Part shown: one piece after another, positions 8,963 through 18,003 of the stretch
How the letters are laid out: every line of letters begins with the position of its first letter
How positions within the stretch are numbered: the stretch's first letter is position 1
Translations under genes and position numbers: made by a program
Notes under the pieces: generated by a model
What the model was told of the DNA's origin: nothing
Databases searched by the model: none
Seen by the model: the letters and a program-made list of their open reading frames with translations, nothing else
Source of the DNA: Planctomycetota bacterium
GTDB taxonomy: Bacteria; Planctomycetota; Planctomycetia; Planctomycetales; Planctomycetaceae
DNA length: 41,874 nucleotides
Direction of reading: 5' to 3'
NCBI GenBank assembly: GCA_023417655.1
Contig: JAEZFD010000055.1
Span: 1-41,874 of the forward strand

Positions 8963-11900
8963 TTACTCTCCGCCGCCGCAGTTGGGGCAGGAGTAATGCA
9001 GGCTGAGTCGGTCGGTCTTCCACTTGGGCTCTGGAGTGGTATCGACGTGAATCAGGTGAATCACCCCGCGTCCGAGTTCGAGGGCGGTTTCCACTGAGTC
9101 GGCAATGCGTCCCCGGGATTCCGGGTCGACCTTCACGCGATCGATGATTGCTTCGATCACATGTTGACGCTTGTGGTCGATCTTGGGGACCTCATCCAGC
9201 AGATGCGTTTTGCCATTGATGCGAACACGCAGGAAGCCTTGCGTGCTGAGTCGCTCCCAGAGTTTGTCGAAGCTCTGCCCAACCGTCGCCTGAATCGGGG
9301 CGGCAAGGTAAAGCCGTGTTCCCTCGGGGAGTGACAGCACCCGTTCGACGATCTGATCGGTTGTCTGCCGAGTCACCGGCTGCTGGCAGTCAGGGCAGTA
9401 CATGTCGCCGATACGAGCGAAGAGGACCCGCAGGTAATCGTAGATTTCGGTCACGGTGCCGACGGTGGAACGCGGTGTCGCTCCGATGGTCTTCTGCTCA
9501 ATCGCAATCGCCGGAGATAACCCGGAGATGTGTTCGAGCTTGGGCTTCGGCATCTGTCCCAGGAACTGGCGGGCGTACGCCGAGAGAGACTCGACATAGC
9601 GCCGCTGCCCTTCGGCATAGAGCGTATCCATCGCCAGTGAGGTCTTACCGGAACCGCTGGGCCCGCAGAAGACACTCATCTTGTCACGTGGAACCGTGAC
9701 GTTGACCGACTGCAGATTGTGCTGAGCCGCCCCACGAATGACGATCGAGTCGGTATCGACGGCGGCGGCAGGCGCGACTTTCTTCTTCTCGGCTGCTTTC
9801 TTCGCTGCTGACTTCTTTGCGGGAAACAGGATGGGAGCGAGTGCCCTACCGGTGTGACTTTGCGGACAGCGGGCGACCTCTTCCGGGGTCCCCTGAATAA
9901 CGAGAGTTCCCCCGCCGGCTCCCCCTTCCGGGCCGAGATCGATGACCCAGTCGGCGGTCTTGATCACGTCGAGGTTATGTTCAACGACCATGACGGTGTT
10001 GCCGTCTTCCACGAAGCCATGCAGCACTTCGAGCAGCTTGCGCACGTCTTCAAAGTGCAGTCCAGTTGTCGGTTCATCCAGCAGATAGAACGTTTTTCCC
10101 GTCGAGCGTTTTCCCAGTTCCCGGGCGAGTTTAATCCGCTGAGCCTCTCCTCCTGAGACCGTCGGCGACGGCTGGCCCAGCTTCATGTAATCGAGTCCCA
10201 CGTCATGCAGGGTTTTGAGGACCCGATGAATCTTGGGGTGGTTCTTGAAGTGTTCGAGCGCTTCCTGCACGTCCATCTCCAGGACGTCCGCAATCGATTT
10301 GTCGCGGTACTTCACTTCCAGCGTTTCGTGATTGAACCGCTTGCCGCCGCAGAGTGTGCAGGGGATCCAGATATCCGCGAGAAAGTCCATCTCGAGTCGT
10401 GTGGCACCGTTGCCCTCACAGGCTTCGCAGCGACCGCCAGCGACGTTGAAGCTGAATCGGCCGGCCTGATATCCCCGAACTTTCGCCTGGGGAAGCTGCG
10501 TGTACAGACTGCGGATCTCATCAAACAGTTTGACATAGGTCGCAGGGTTGGATCGCGGGGTCCGGCCGATGGGGGACTGATCGATATCGATGGCTTTATC
10601 GATCTGGTCGAGCCCGACGATCTTCTTGTAAGCGCCGGGAGTTCCTTTGCCCTTATTGACGTCGCGGTTGAGGACTTCCCAGAGAATGTCATTGCTCAGG
10701 GAACTCTTGCCGGACCCACTGACTCCGGTGACGCAGACAAACAGCCCGAGCGGGATCTCAACATCGATTCCCTTCAGGTTGTGATGGGCCGCTCCTGTGA
10801 TCTTCAGTTGTTTGTCGGTTGGCGTGCGGCGTTTCTTCGGGACGGCAATTGATGTTCTGCCGGAGAGATATGCCCCGGTAACGCTGCGCTCATTCGCCAT
10901 GATCTCATCGGCGGTTCCTTCGGCGACGACTTCACCGCCGCGCACGCCGGGGCCGGGACCGAAGTCAACGATATGGTCGGCCGCCCGCATCGTGTCTTCG
11001 TCGTGCTCAACGACGATGACGGTATTTCCCTGATCGCGCAGACTCAACAGGCTGCCGAGCAACATGTCGTTGTCACGTGGGTGCAGCCCAATTGACGGCT
11101 CATCGAGAATGTAGAGCACGCCGACGAGTCCGGATCCAATCTGACCGGCCAGACGGATACGTTGTGTCTCACCGCCTGACAGGGTGGGGGCCGAGCGGTT
11201 GAGTGCGAGGTAACCGAGACCGCAGCGCTGGAGGAAGCCGAGTCGTCCCCGAATTTCCTTCAGGGCTTCTTCGGCAATCATCTTGTGCGTGTCGGATAGT
11301 TGCAGTGACTCGAAGAACTTGACCGCTTCGTCGACCGAGAGGTCACAGACCTCCGGCAGCGAAAGAGCCTGCGCCTGCTTGCCAGCGGAGTCCGAAGTGA
11401 TGCGAACATTGCGCGCCTGCGCATTCAGGCGGGCTCCGTCGCAGGTGCTGCAGCTGACGATTTCCATCATCTTTTCGAGCTGCTTGCGACGCATGGGGTT
11501 CTTCCCCTTGATGTATTCGTCGAGCAGTTCGTTGAGATAGCCCTTCCACTTGCCGCCATGTTTCCACAGGCCGCCGGAGTGCCGCCAGCTGAATGTGATG
11601 TTCCGGTCACCGGTTCCATACAGGAACTGCTGCTGTGCCGGGAAGGGGAGATCCTCCCATGGATGCTTCAGCAGGGCTCCTTCCTTCAGTCCCACATCTT
11701 CTTCGATGGAAGTTGCGACTCCCTGAAGAATGTGTCGGCGCCACTTGCCGACCTTCTTCATCGACTTGATCAGTTCGAACGCCCCGTTAGAGATCGACTG
11801 CTCAGGAGCCGTGATCAGGCGGTCTTTGAGAATCTCATGCCGCATTCCGAGCCCGGTGCAGTCCTGACACATGCCCAGGGGACTGTTGAAGCTGAACAGC

Positions 11901-12700
11901 TGCGGAGACGGCGGTTCATAGCCGATACCGCAGGTGGGACAGGCATAGTGAGCGGAGTACAGTCGTTCGGTGGTTGTCTCGCCGTCGGTCAGAACGATGA
12001 GTCGTCCCTGACTCAGGCGAATCGCCGACTCAATGGCATCCGCGAGTCGGGAACGCTGTCCCTTGCCGGCGACGAGGCGGTCGATGACGACATCGATGGT
12101 GTGCTTGAAGTGCTTCTTCAAACCGAGATCGTCAGAGAGGGAAACGAGATCACCGTCGACGCGGGCCCGAATGAATCCCTGTTTCAGCAGATCGGCGAAG
12201 AGATCGCGGAACTCCCCTTTCTGCTGCTGAACGATGGGGGCGAGGATCTGATATTTCGTTCCCTCCGGCAGAGTGAGAATGCTCTCGAGAATCTGGTCGG
12301 TCGACTGAGCAGTAATTGGCTGCTGGCATTGCACGCAGTGCCCCATGCCGACCCGTGCGTAGAGGACACGGAGATAGTCATAAATCTCGGTGATCGTGCC
12401 GACCGTACTGCGCGGGTTGCGAGAGGTCACCTTCTGCTGGATCGAGATCGACGGCGCGAGCCCGGTGATCAGGTCCACTTCCGGCTTGGGCATCTGACCC
12501 AGGAACTGACGCGCGTACGTCGACAGTGATTCGACGTAACGACGCTGGCCTTCGGCGTAGAGCGTGTCGAAGGCAAGTGAGCTTTTGCCTGATCCGCTGA
12601 CTCCGGTCATGCAGATCAGTTTGTTGCGAGGCAGAGTGACGGTCACTCCACGCAGATTGTGCTCGGAGGCGCCTCGAATGAGGATGTCAGCGGCAGGCAT
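8963..12700 (-). CDS. uvrA: Excinuclease ABC subunit A with an extra truncated third module
   Basis: UvrA is the damage-sensing ATPase of nucleotide excision repair. Residues 1 to about 955 form a complete UvrA: Walker A GVSGSGKS (33-40), the UvrB-binding domain, zinc-finger cysteines (CPTCG ... CQDC), signature LSGGETQRIRLA, then the second ABC half with GVSGSGKSSL, the CEACEG zinc module, SGGEAQRIKLA and LLDEPTTGLH. A Lys/Ala linker (about 955-981) then joins a third module (982-1245) that repeats the first half: Walker A GPSGSGKT (about 1013-1020), the family block RRYVESLSAYARQFLGQMPK and a UvrB-binding-like domain. It stops right after the first zinc-finger cysteines (CPNCGGGE), so this copy lacks a signature and Walker B. 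The usual length is about 940 aa; here it is 1245. Confidence 0.94.
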   Translation of the reverse strand: MPAADILIRGASEHNLRGVTVTLPRNKLICMTGVSGSGKSSLAFDTLYAEGQRRYVESLSTYARQFLGQMPKPEVDLITGLAPSISIQQKVTSRNPRSTVGTITEIYDYLRVLYARVGMGHCVQCQQPITAQSTDQILESILTLPEGTKYQILAPIVQQQKGEFRDLFADLLKQGFIRARVDGDLVSLSDDLGLKKHFKHTIDVVIDRLVAGKGQRSRLADAIESAIRLSQGRLIVLTDGETTTERLYSAHYACPTCGIGYEPPSPQLFSFNSPLGMCQDCTGLGMRHEILKDRLITAPEQSISNGAFELIKSMKKVGKWRRHILQGVATSIEEDVGLKEGALLKHPWEDLPFPAQQQFLYGTGDRNITFSWRHSGGLWKHGGKWKGYLNELLDEYIKGKNPMRRKQLEKMMEIVSCSTCDGARLNAQARNVRITSDSAGKQAQALSLPEVCDLSVDEAVKFFESLQLSDTHKMIAEEALKEIRGRLGFLQRCGLGYLALNRSAPTLSGGETQRIRLAGQIGSGLVGVLYILDEPSIGLHPRDNDMLLGSLLSLRDQGNTVIVVEHDEDTMRAADHIVDFGPGPGVRGGEVVAEGTADEIMANERSVTGAYLSGRTSIAVPKKRRTPTDKQLKITGAAHHNLKGIDVEIPLGLFVCVTGVSGSGKSSLSNDILWEVLNRDVNKGKGTPGAYKKIVGLDQIDKAIDIDQSPIGRTPRSNPATYVKLFDEIRSLYTQLPQAKVRGYQAGRFSFNVAGGRCEACEGNGATRLEMDFLADIWIPCTLCGGKRFNHETLEVKYRDKSIADVLEMDVQEALEHFKNHPKIHRVLKTLHDVGLDYMKLGQPSPTVSGGEAQRIKLARELGKRSTGKTFYLLDEPTTGLHFEDVRKLLEVLHGFVEDGNTVMVVEHNLDVIKTADWVIDLGPEGGAGGGTLVIQGTPEEVARCPQSHTGRALAPILFPAKKSAAKKAAEKKKVAPAAAVDTDSIVIRGAAQHNLQSVNVTVPRDKMSVFCGPSGSGKTSLAMDTLYAEGQRRYVESLSAYARQFLGQMPKPKLEHISGLSPAIAIEQKTIGATPRSTVGTVTEIYDYLRVLFARIGDMYCPDCQQPVTRQTTDQIVERVLSLPEGTRLYLAAPIQATVGQSFDKLWERLSTQGFLRVRINGKTHLLDEVPKIDHKRQHVIEAIIDRVKVDPESRGRIADSVETALELGRGVIHLIHVDTTPEPKWKTDRLSLHYSCPNCGGGE

Positions 12701-12918
12701 ACAAATCCATTACCTGAAAATAATTCGCTCAAGAGCAGTAAGCTCGATCAGGACATTTGAACAGGTATTCGACCGTTTCTCCAGACAGGGAGCGTTGACG
12801 TTCGGGGAGATGGCCGGTATTTCTGAACGGATCAACGTTTGTTCATCTGGGAGTCCGCTCCCAGACAGCCCGTATGCCCCGCTGCTGCGAGCGAAAGCCC
12901 TCCGTGAAAGCACCTGCG

Positions 12919-14415
12919 ATGTTCTACCGCTCCCGGGTTCGGCTGTTCGCCGGACTTTGCCTTGCCGTCATATCGGTTCAGGCACGCGCCGCTGACCCTG
13001 TCGAGGCGGACTACTACGCCATCGTGACCGCAGAACTCCCCGCCGAACAGGTGCTGGAGCCAGGGGCGTTTCAGCTGATGCCAGATGGAAGAATGGCGGT
13101 CGGCACCCGTCGCGGCGAAGTCTGGATGATCTCTGACCCGTTTTCGAAGGAACTGAAGGCGTCGCAATTCACGCGATTCGCTCATGGGCTGCATGAGATT
13201 CTCGGCATGGCGGAACGCGACGGCTGGCTGTATGTCGTACAGCGCTGCGATGTGTCGCGGATGAAGGATACGAACGGAGACGGCAAGGCCGACCAGTTTG
13301 AAGTGGTCAATGCAGGCTGGTCCATCTCAGGCGACCAGCATGAATATGCCTTCGGTTCGAAGTTCGACAAAAACGGAGATCTCTGGGTGACGCTCTGTCT
13401 GACGGGGTCATTCAGCAGTCCTGTGGAATACCGGGGATGGGCTCTGAGAGTCCGTCCAGATGGAACCATGATTCCAACAACCAGCGGCATTCGATCCCCC
13501 GGCGGGATGGGAACGAACCTCGCAGGCGACATGTTCTATACCGACAATCAGGGACCTTGGAACGGGACCTGTTCGCTGCGTGTGTTGCGTCCTGGCAAGT
13601 TTGTCGGGCACCCCGGCGGCAACGACTGGTACAGGATCTCCGAGAACGTGATGGGCCCGCGTCCGAAAGATCCGGAGTCAGGAAGCCGCTTCGTGACACA
13701 GGCCGATCGAATCCCTGAGCTGGAACTGCCTGCCATTCTGTTCCCTTATAAGAAGATGGGGCAGTCAGCGAGCGGCATTGCCTGCGACACGACAAACGGA
13801 AAATTCGGGCCATTCGCCGGACAGATGTTTGTTGCAGATCAGACCTACAGCATGGTGATGCGCTGCGACCTCGAAGAGGTGGATGGAACCTATCAGGGAG
13901 CCTGTTTCCCGTTCCGGGAAGGATTCGGCTCAGGAACAGTCGGACTTGAGATGACTCCGAATGGCCACCTGTTCGCAGGTGGAACCGCTCGTGGTTGGGG
14001 GTCTCGCGGGAAGTACGAGTTCTCGGTCGAACGTCTCGACTGGACTGGCAAAACTCCGTTCGAAATCCAGACGATGCGGTTGAACTCAGATGGCTTCACG
14101 CTCACCTTTACCGAGCCTGTGAATGAGAAGACCGCGAAGGATCTCGCGTCTTACAAGATGGAGACCTACACCTATATTTATCAGTCGGCTTATGGCAGCC
14201 CTGAAGTTGATGGAACGACACCGGTGATCGAATCGGCTACGGTTTCAGGTGATCGACGATCAGTTCGACTGGTCGTGAAAGGGCTGCAGCGGGGGCATGT
14301 GCACGAACTTCATCTCCCTGCACTCCGTTCTCAGAGCGGCTTGCCATTGCTGCATCCCGTGGCCTATTACACGCTCAACAAGTTCCGGCCAGAGAAAACG
14401 GCCTCGGCCAATTGA
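12919..14415 (+). CDS. Secreted beta-propeller protein, sorbosone-dehydrogenase-like
   Basis: The protein has an N-terminal signal peptide (MFYRSRVRLFAGLCLAVIS, likely cleavage after ARA) and then repeats of the type found in glucose/sorbosone-dehydrogenase-like propellers, a group greatly expanded in planctomycetes. The blade-type motifs include QLMPDGRMAVGTRRGEVW, FAHGLHEILGMA, GTNLAGDMFYTDNQG and VGLEMTPNGHLFAGG. DTNGDGKADQFE looks like a calcium-binding loop. The C-terminal 110 residues (from TMRLNSDGFTLTFTEPV) look like an Ig-like or cadherin-like beta domain. I chose the ATG at 12919 so that the signal peptide begins the protein; 12874 is an alternative. The stop lies 16 nt before the next gene, so co-transcription with the methanofuran-type genes is possible. 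No substrate can be named. Confidence 0.8.
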   Translation: MFYRSRVRLFAGLCLAVISVQARAADPVEADYYAIVTAELPAEQVLEPGAFQLMPDGRMAVGTRRGEVWMISDPFSKELKASQFTRFAHGLHEILGMAERDGWLYVVQRCDVSRMKDTNGDGKADQFEVVNAGWSISGDQHEYAFGSKFDKNGDLWVTLCLTGSFSSPVEYRGWALRVRPDGTMIPTTSGIRSPGGMGTNLAGDMFYTDNQGPWNGTCSLRVLRPGKFVGHPGGNDWYRISENVMGPRPKDPESGSRFVTQADRIPELELPAILFPYKKMGQSASGIACDTTNGKFGPFAGQMFVADQTYSMVMRCDLEEVDGTYQGACFPFREGFGSGTVGLEMTPNGHLFAGGTARGWGSRGKYEFSVERLDWTGKTPFEIQTMRLNSDGFTLTFTEPVNEKTAKDLASYKMETYTYIYQSAYGSPEVDGTTPVIESATVSGDRRSVRLVVKGLQRGHVHELHLPALRSQSGLPLLHPVAYYTLNKFRPEKTASAN

Positions 14416-14431
14416 GTGAACGTCAGGCCTT

Positions 14432-15478
14432 ATGAAGATTCTGGTCAGCGAATACGTCAGCGGTGGCGGCTGGCCAGATGAGCAACTTCCATCTTCCCTC
14501 TGGGCGGAAGGGAAGGCGATGCTGCAGGCCGTTGTCACCGACTTCGCCCGACTGCCACAGGTTCAGGTCGCTTGTACCTGGAATGAACGATTCGGCCATG
14601 CTCCCAACTTCGAAGAGGCCGATGTTCAGGTTCTTTCTGTCAGGAGCCCTGCTGAAGAAGAACGAGTTTCCGCTGAGTGGTCGGGCTCTGCGACCCCTGA
14701 CGCCGCCGCCCTTATCATCGCTCCTGAGTTCGATGGAATTCTGGAGTCTCGCTGCGAGCGATTTCGGTCTGCCGGAGTTCGCCTGCTGAACGCGGATGCC
14801 ATGGCATTGCGAATGGCGGGCGATAAATGGAAGACCTTTCTGACTTGTCAGGCACACGGCATTCCGACCATTCTGACACTGCCTGCGAATGGGGACACAG
14901 AGCCAGATGCATTTCCCGTTGTTGTGAAACTGCGGGATGGCGCCGGAAGTCTGATGATGGAATTGCTCAATTCACGGCAAGAGTGGCAGCAGTTTTGTGG
15001 TCGGGCCGATTTGAATCGGTTTCTCGTCCAGCCATACATTGCCGGTCGGTCCTGTTCCGTCATTGCGATCGTCGCGAGCGGTGAGATTCGTCATCTCTTT
15101 CCGACCGGTGAGCAGCGGTTCTCTTCTGAGGATCGTTTCTCGTATCAGGGCGGCATGATTCCCGCTCGCGATGTCCCGATTGAAGCAATTCGTGAACTTG
15201 TCGATCAGGCGATTGCGGCCTTTCCCGGCTTGCATGGTTGGATTGGATTCGATCTGCTTCTTCCCCATTACGACCCCGGGAATCCGTTATTGCTGGAAGT
15301 GAATCCACGACTGACGACCAGTTATGTTGGCTATCGCAAGTTATGCCGACAGATGCTGGCGAAATGGCTCGTCGATCCGTCAGACTCAGAGACTCCGGAG
15401 TTCTCGGGCTCCGTGATATTTCAGGCGGACGGGCAATTTCGCATCGGGCATCACACCAACTCAGAATTGTCTCAATGA
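14432..15478 (+). CDS. ATP-grasp ligase, MfnD-like (tyramine-glutamate ligase family)
   Basis: This is a 348-aa ATP-grasp protein. The N-terminus (MKILVSEYVSGGGW) is typical of the family that includes the archaeal tyramine-L-glutamate ligase MfnD and its bacterial relatives in the H4MPT/methanofuran C1 pathway. The ATP-grasp core is visible in DKWKTFLTCQAHGIPT, FPVVVKLRDGAGS (ATP-binding lysine), FLVQPYIAGRS and the metal site LLLEVNPRLTTSYVGYR. The next gene starts inside its stop codon (ATGA at 15475-15478), and that gene is a second methanofuran-pathway homologue, which supports the role. The expected reaction is ATP-dependent attachment of glutamate to tyramine, making an intermediate of the methanofuran side chain; this is inferred from the family. 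Confidence 0.8.
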   Translation: MKILVSEYVSGGGWPDEQLPSSLWAEGKAMLQAVVTDFARLPQVQVACTWNERFGHAPNFEEADVQVLSVRSPAEEERVSAEWSGSATPDAAALIIAPEFDGILESRCERFRSAGVRLLNADAMALRMAGDKWKTFLTCQAHGIPTILTLPANGDTEPDAFPVVVKLRDGAGSLMMELLNSRQEWQQFCGRADLNRFLVQPYIAGRSCSVIAIVASGEIRHLFPTGEQRFSSEDRFSYQGGMIPARDVPIEAIRELVDQAIAAFPGLHGWIGFDLLLPHYDPGNPLLLEVNPRLTTSYVGYRKLCRQMLAKWLVDPSDSETPEFSGSVIFQADGQFRIGHHTNSELSQ

Positions 15479-16509
15479 ATCCAATCGGACTGGATATTGG
15501 CGGAGCGAATCTGAAGGCTTCCAATGGAGCGGTCGCGCTGTCGCAGTCATTCCCTCTGTGGAAAGAACCGCGACAACTTGCTGCGGCACTGACGCAACTT
15601 CTTCTGAACTTTCCTGCGGGTTCTCCCCTGGCTGTCACGATGACCGGAGAACTCGCTGACTGTTTTGAAACGCGGGCTGAAGGTGTCGCCCATATTCTGG
15701 AAGCCGTCGAACAGGCGGGAACGGGTCGCCTGATTGCCGTCTGGCAAACAGGCGGTGAGTTCGTCTCGGTGGAAGACGCCAATGTTCTGCCGGAGTTCGT
15801 GGCGGCGGCCAATTGGCACGCTCTGGCGACTTGGGCGGGGCGGATGTCTCCCGCCGGACGGTCACTGCTCATCGATATCGGTAGCACCACGACTGACATC
15901 ATTCCCATCGAAGACGGACTGCCGATCACGCAGGGGACAACCGACCGCGAACGTCTGAGATCCGGCGAACTCCTGTATCTGGGAGTCTGCCGCACGCCCC
16001 TGTCCAGTCTGTGTGGAGAAATTACCATCAGTGGCGAACCGACAGGCGTCGCACGCGAGACCTTTGCCACCACGCTCGACCTGCACCTGTTATCAGGGGA
16101 GCTCCCGGAAGATCCCACCTGTTTGGAAACCGCCAACGGTCGCCCGGCGACACGGCAGGCGGCGATGGATCGAATCGCCCGCATGGTCTGCAGCGATCGG
16201 GACGAGTTGAGTCCTGAGGACATTGAGGAACTGGCGCAGGCTTTCCGACAGGTGGAACTGAATCTGGTGGTGAACTCCATTCAAAAAGCCTGGAGTTTCA
16301 CGGAGCCGCCAGAGTGCGTCCTCCTCTCCGGCGCCGGCGAGTTTCTGGGGCGAGCGGCACTCACACACCCCCGCCTTGGTTGGGGCTCCAGTCAGATTCT
16401 CTCGCTTTCCGAGATGCTGGGGGGACAGAAATCACAGGCTGCCTGCGCGGAAGCACTCGCCCGTCTCGCATCCGAACGCCTGCGTGAGGACGATATTAGG
16501 TATCGTTAA
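15475..16509 (+). CDS. Hydantoinase A-like H4MPT-linked C1 pathway protein, MfnF-like
   Basis: This 344-aa protein has an actin-like ATPase fold of the hydantoinase A/oxoprolinase type. MNPIGLDIGGANLKASN is the phosphate-1 loop, SLLIDIGSTTTDIIPIEDG is the hallmark DIGSTTTD block, and VLLSGAGEF is the adenosine loop. This combination marks the group annotated as H4MPT-linked C1 transfer pathway protein, whose archaeal member MfnF joins the furan phosphate to the tyramine-glutamate unit in methanofuran synthesis. The start is the ATG at 15475, overlapping the upstream ATP-grasp stop by 4 nt, instead of the longer in-frame ATG at 15238, which would overlap that gene by 240 nt. The pair looks translationally coupled. 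The exact bacterial product is not shown by the sequence. Confidence 0.82.
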   Translation: MNPIGLDIGGANLKASNGAVALSQSFPLWKEPRQLAAALTQLLLNFPAGSPLAVTMTGELADCFETRAEGVAHILEAVEQAGTGRLIAVWQTGGEFVSVEDANVLPEFVAAANWHALATWAGRMSPAGRSLLIDIGSTTTDIIPIEDGLPITQGTTDRERLRSGELLYLGVCRTPLSSLCGEITISGEPTGVARETFATTLDLHLLSGELPEDPTCLETANGRPATRQAAMDRIARMVCSDRDELSPEDIEELAQAFRQVELNLVVNSIQKAWSFTEPPECVLLSGAGEFLGRAALTHPRLGWGSSQILSLSEMLGGQKSQAACAEALARLASERLREDDIRYR

Positions 16510-16807
16510 GTCCCGGGCCTGACTGATCTTTTCAGCAAAGTTTGACCATTTCCGAAAAGATCCCCATAATCCCAGTCGGGGCCATCATTGAGAGTTTCGA
16601 AAAAGTGGAATTTTGCGAGGCGGGAAGCGCGTTCGTTCGCCTCACGGCCGGAGGGTGGTCCCCTCTTGACTCCCAAGGGTTCAGGGAGAGTGGTGGGAAT
16701 CACCTGACGAACCCTCGAAGCAACTTGCGTTTCTTCTAAAGTCACTGTTGTTTCGTGGTTTGAGTCTCCATTCAGGTCCATGCCAGTCAGGGAATCGCTG
16801 CAGCACA
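16510..16807. other. Intergenic, no gene recognised
   Basis: This 298-nt stretch separates the MfnF-like gene from the FHA gene. It shows a weak hairpin (gaggcg / cgcctc near 16618-16645) without a T-run. The short frames in it have no ribosome-binding site. It probably holds the promoter of the FHA gene. Confidence 0.5.
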
Positions 16808-17935
16808 ATGGACGATCAGTTCACTTCGATGCTTGCATACGCCGCGGGGGCCCCAGGGCCGCTCCGGCTCAGTGTCTCTTCCGGCAACGGACCCGGTGAG
16901 GTCGTTGAAGTTCCTGCGCCGTACGCGATCATCGGCCGCGCTGCCGACAGCGACATCCATCTCAACGATCCGAATGTCTCTTTCCGGCATACCTATCTTC
17001 AGGTCATCGGGCCGCGTGTCGCCTGCATCGATCTGCTCAGTTCCAATGGGACACATCTCAGTGGACCTCCGACCAATGACTGGCTGACGTCTGAGCATGA
17101 ACTGAAGATCGGGTCGTCGAAAATTCAGCTGCAGGGCGACGACTGGTTAAACGACCCGTCACTTCCTTCGCCAATGGCATTTCGTCCTCGCGATGAAAGC
17201 CGGATGGAATTTGGTGTTCTGCCTCAGGTCGATTTGGAACTGCTCAATACCTCACATCGGGGCGTCCGCTGGCCGATCAATCGTGTCATCACACTTCTGG
17301 GGCGAGATGAAAGTTGTCGAATCACAATCTCCGACGATCGGCTCTCCCGAGTTCAGTGCTCATTCCTGTTGCTTCCCTCGGGTCTCTGGGTCATCGACCT
17401 GATGGGAAAGGGAGGCATGCTTCTCAATGGACAGCCTTGTAAATGTGGCTTTCTGGGGGCGGGAACGACGCTGGAAGTCGGCGGCTACCTTTTGACGGCG
17501 CATTACTCGGTGGCTCAGACAGCCACTCCTCCCCAGGCTCCTCAGATGCCGACGTGGGGAGAAGGGGAATTCGTCACCCGGTCGAATCGCATTTTTCAGG
17601 CGGATTTTTATCACGATACGATCGTCGTTTACCCTCGGGGTGATTCCATCGCGTTCTACTTTAAGGACGTCCATGTCGAAGCGAGCCGTGTTTGTGATCT
17701 CTTTGGAAGCAAAGGCTTCCAGAATCTCGTCCTTGACTTCAGTCGCGTTGAACAGCTTCCGCACACAGTGTTAGAAGGGCTGACCTCCATCTGCCGTTCT
17801 GTGCCTGGGAAGATCGTGGTGTGCGGGGTCGGCCCAACGACAGCTCAGGTCGTGCAACAGTCCGCGACCATTCGTTGTATCCCCGAGTATGCCAACCTGT
17901 CCGACGCCATTCAGGCCATCTATGCGATGGCATAA
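16808..17935 (+). CDS. FHA-FHA-STAS domain protein
   Basis: Three domains can be read in 375 aa. The first FHA domain (about residues 25-110) has canonical phosphothreonine-pocket elements IIGRAADSDIHL, SFRH and SSNGTHLSG. The second (about 135-235) has LLGRDESCRI and LLNG, but the SxxH histidine is replaced (SRVQ), so its pocket may not bind phosphopeptide. The C-terminal about 100 residues (DTIVVYPRGDSIAFYF, NLVLDFSRVEQLP, GKIVVCGVGPTTAQVV) look like a STAS/anti-sigma-antagonist fold whose usual DSSG phosphoserine motif is replaced by PHTV. A role in Ser/Thr-kinase signalling is inferred. The ATG at 16808 (MDDQFTSML) is preferred to 16748. The glycosyltransferase gene follows 68 nt downstream. 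Confidence 0.78.
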   Translation: MDDQFTSMLAYAAGAPGPLRLSVSSGNGPGEVVEVPAPYAIIGRAADSDIHLNDPNVSFRHTYLQVIGPRVACIDLLSSNGTHLSGPPTNDWLTSEHELKIGSSKIQLQGDDWLNDPSLPSPMAFRPRDESRMEFGVLPQVDLELLNTSHRGVRWPINRVITLLGRDESCRITISDDRLSRVQCSFLLLPSGLWVIDLMGKGGMLLNGQPCKCGFLGAGTTLEVGGYLLTAHYSVAQTATPPQAPQMPTWGEGEFVTRSNRIFQADFYHDTIVVYPRGDSIAFYFKDVHVEASRVCDLFGSKGFQNLVLDFSRVEQLPHTVLEGLTSICRSVPGKIVVCGVGPTTAQVVQQSATIRCIPEYANLSDAIQAIYAMA

Positions 17936-18003
17936 CGAAAGGTTCGGCGGGGGTACAGAGCTTCGCACCCAGTGAAAGTCGCAGACAGAGAAGGCCTCAG
18001 TCA

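Noticed and set aside
11558..12529. 323-aa plus-strand open frame inside uvrA
   Set aside because: It lies fully antisense to a well-supported UvrA. It has no family motif or ribosome-binding site and is explained by GC-biased codon use in the real gene.
15060..16280. 406-aa minus-strand open frame across the MfnD/MfnF-like genes
   Set aside because: It is antisense to two genes with clear family motifs. Its translation is rich in Arg and Ser without any domain.
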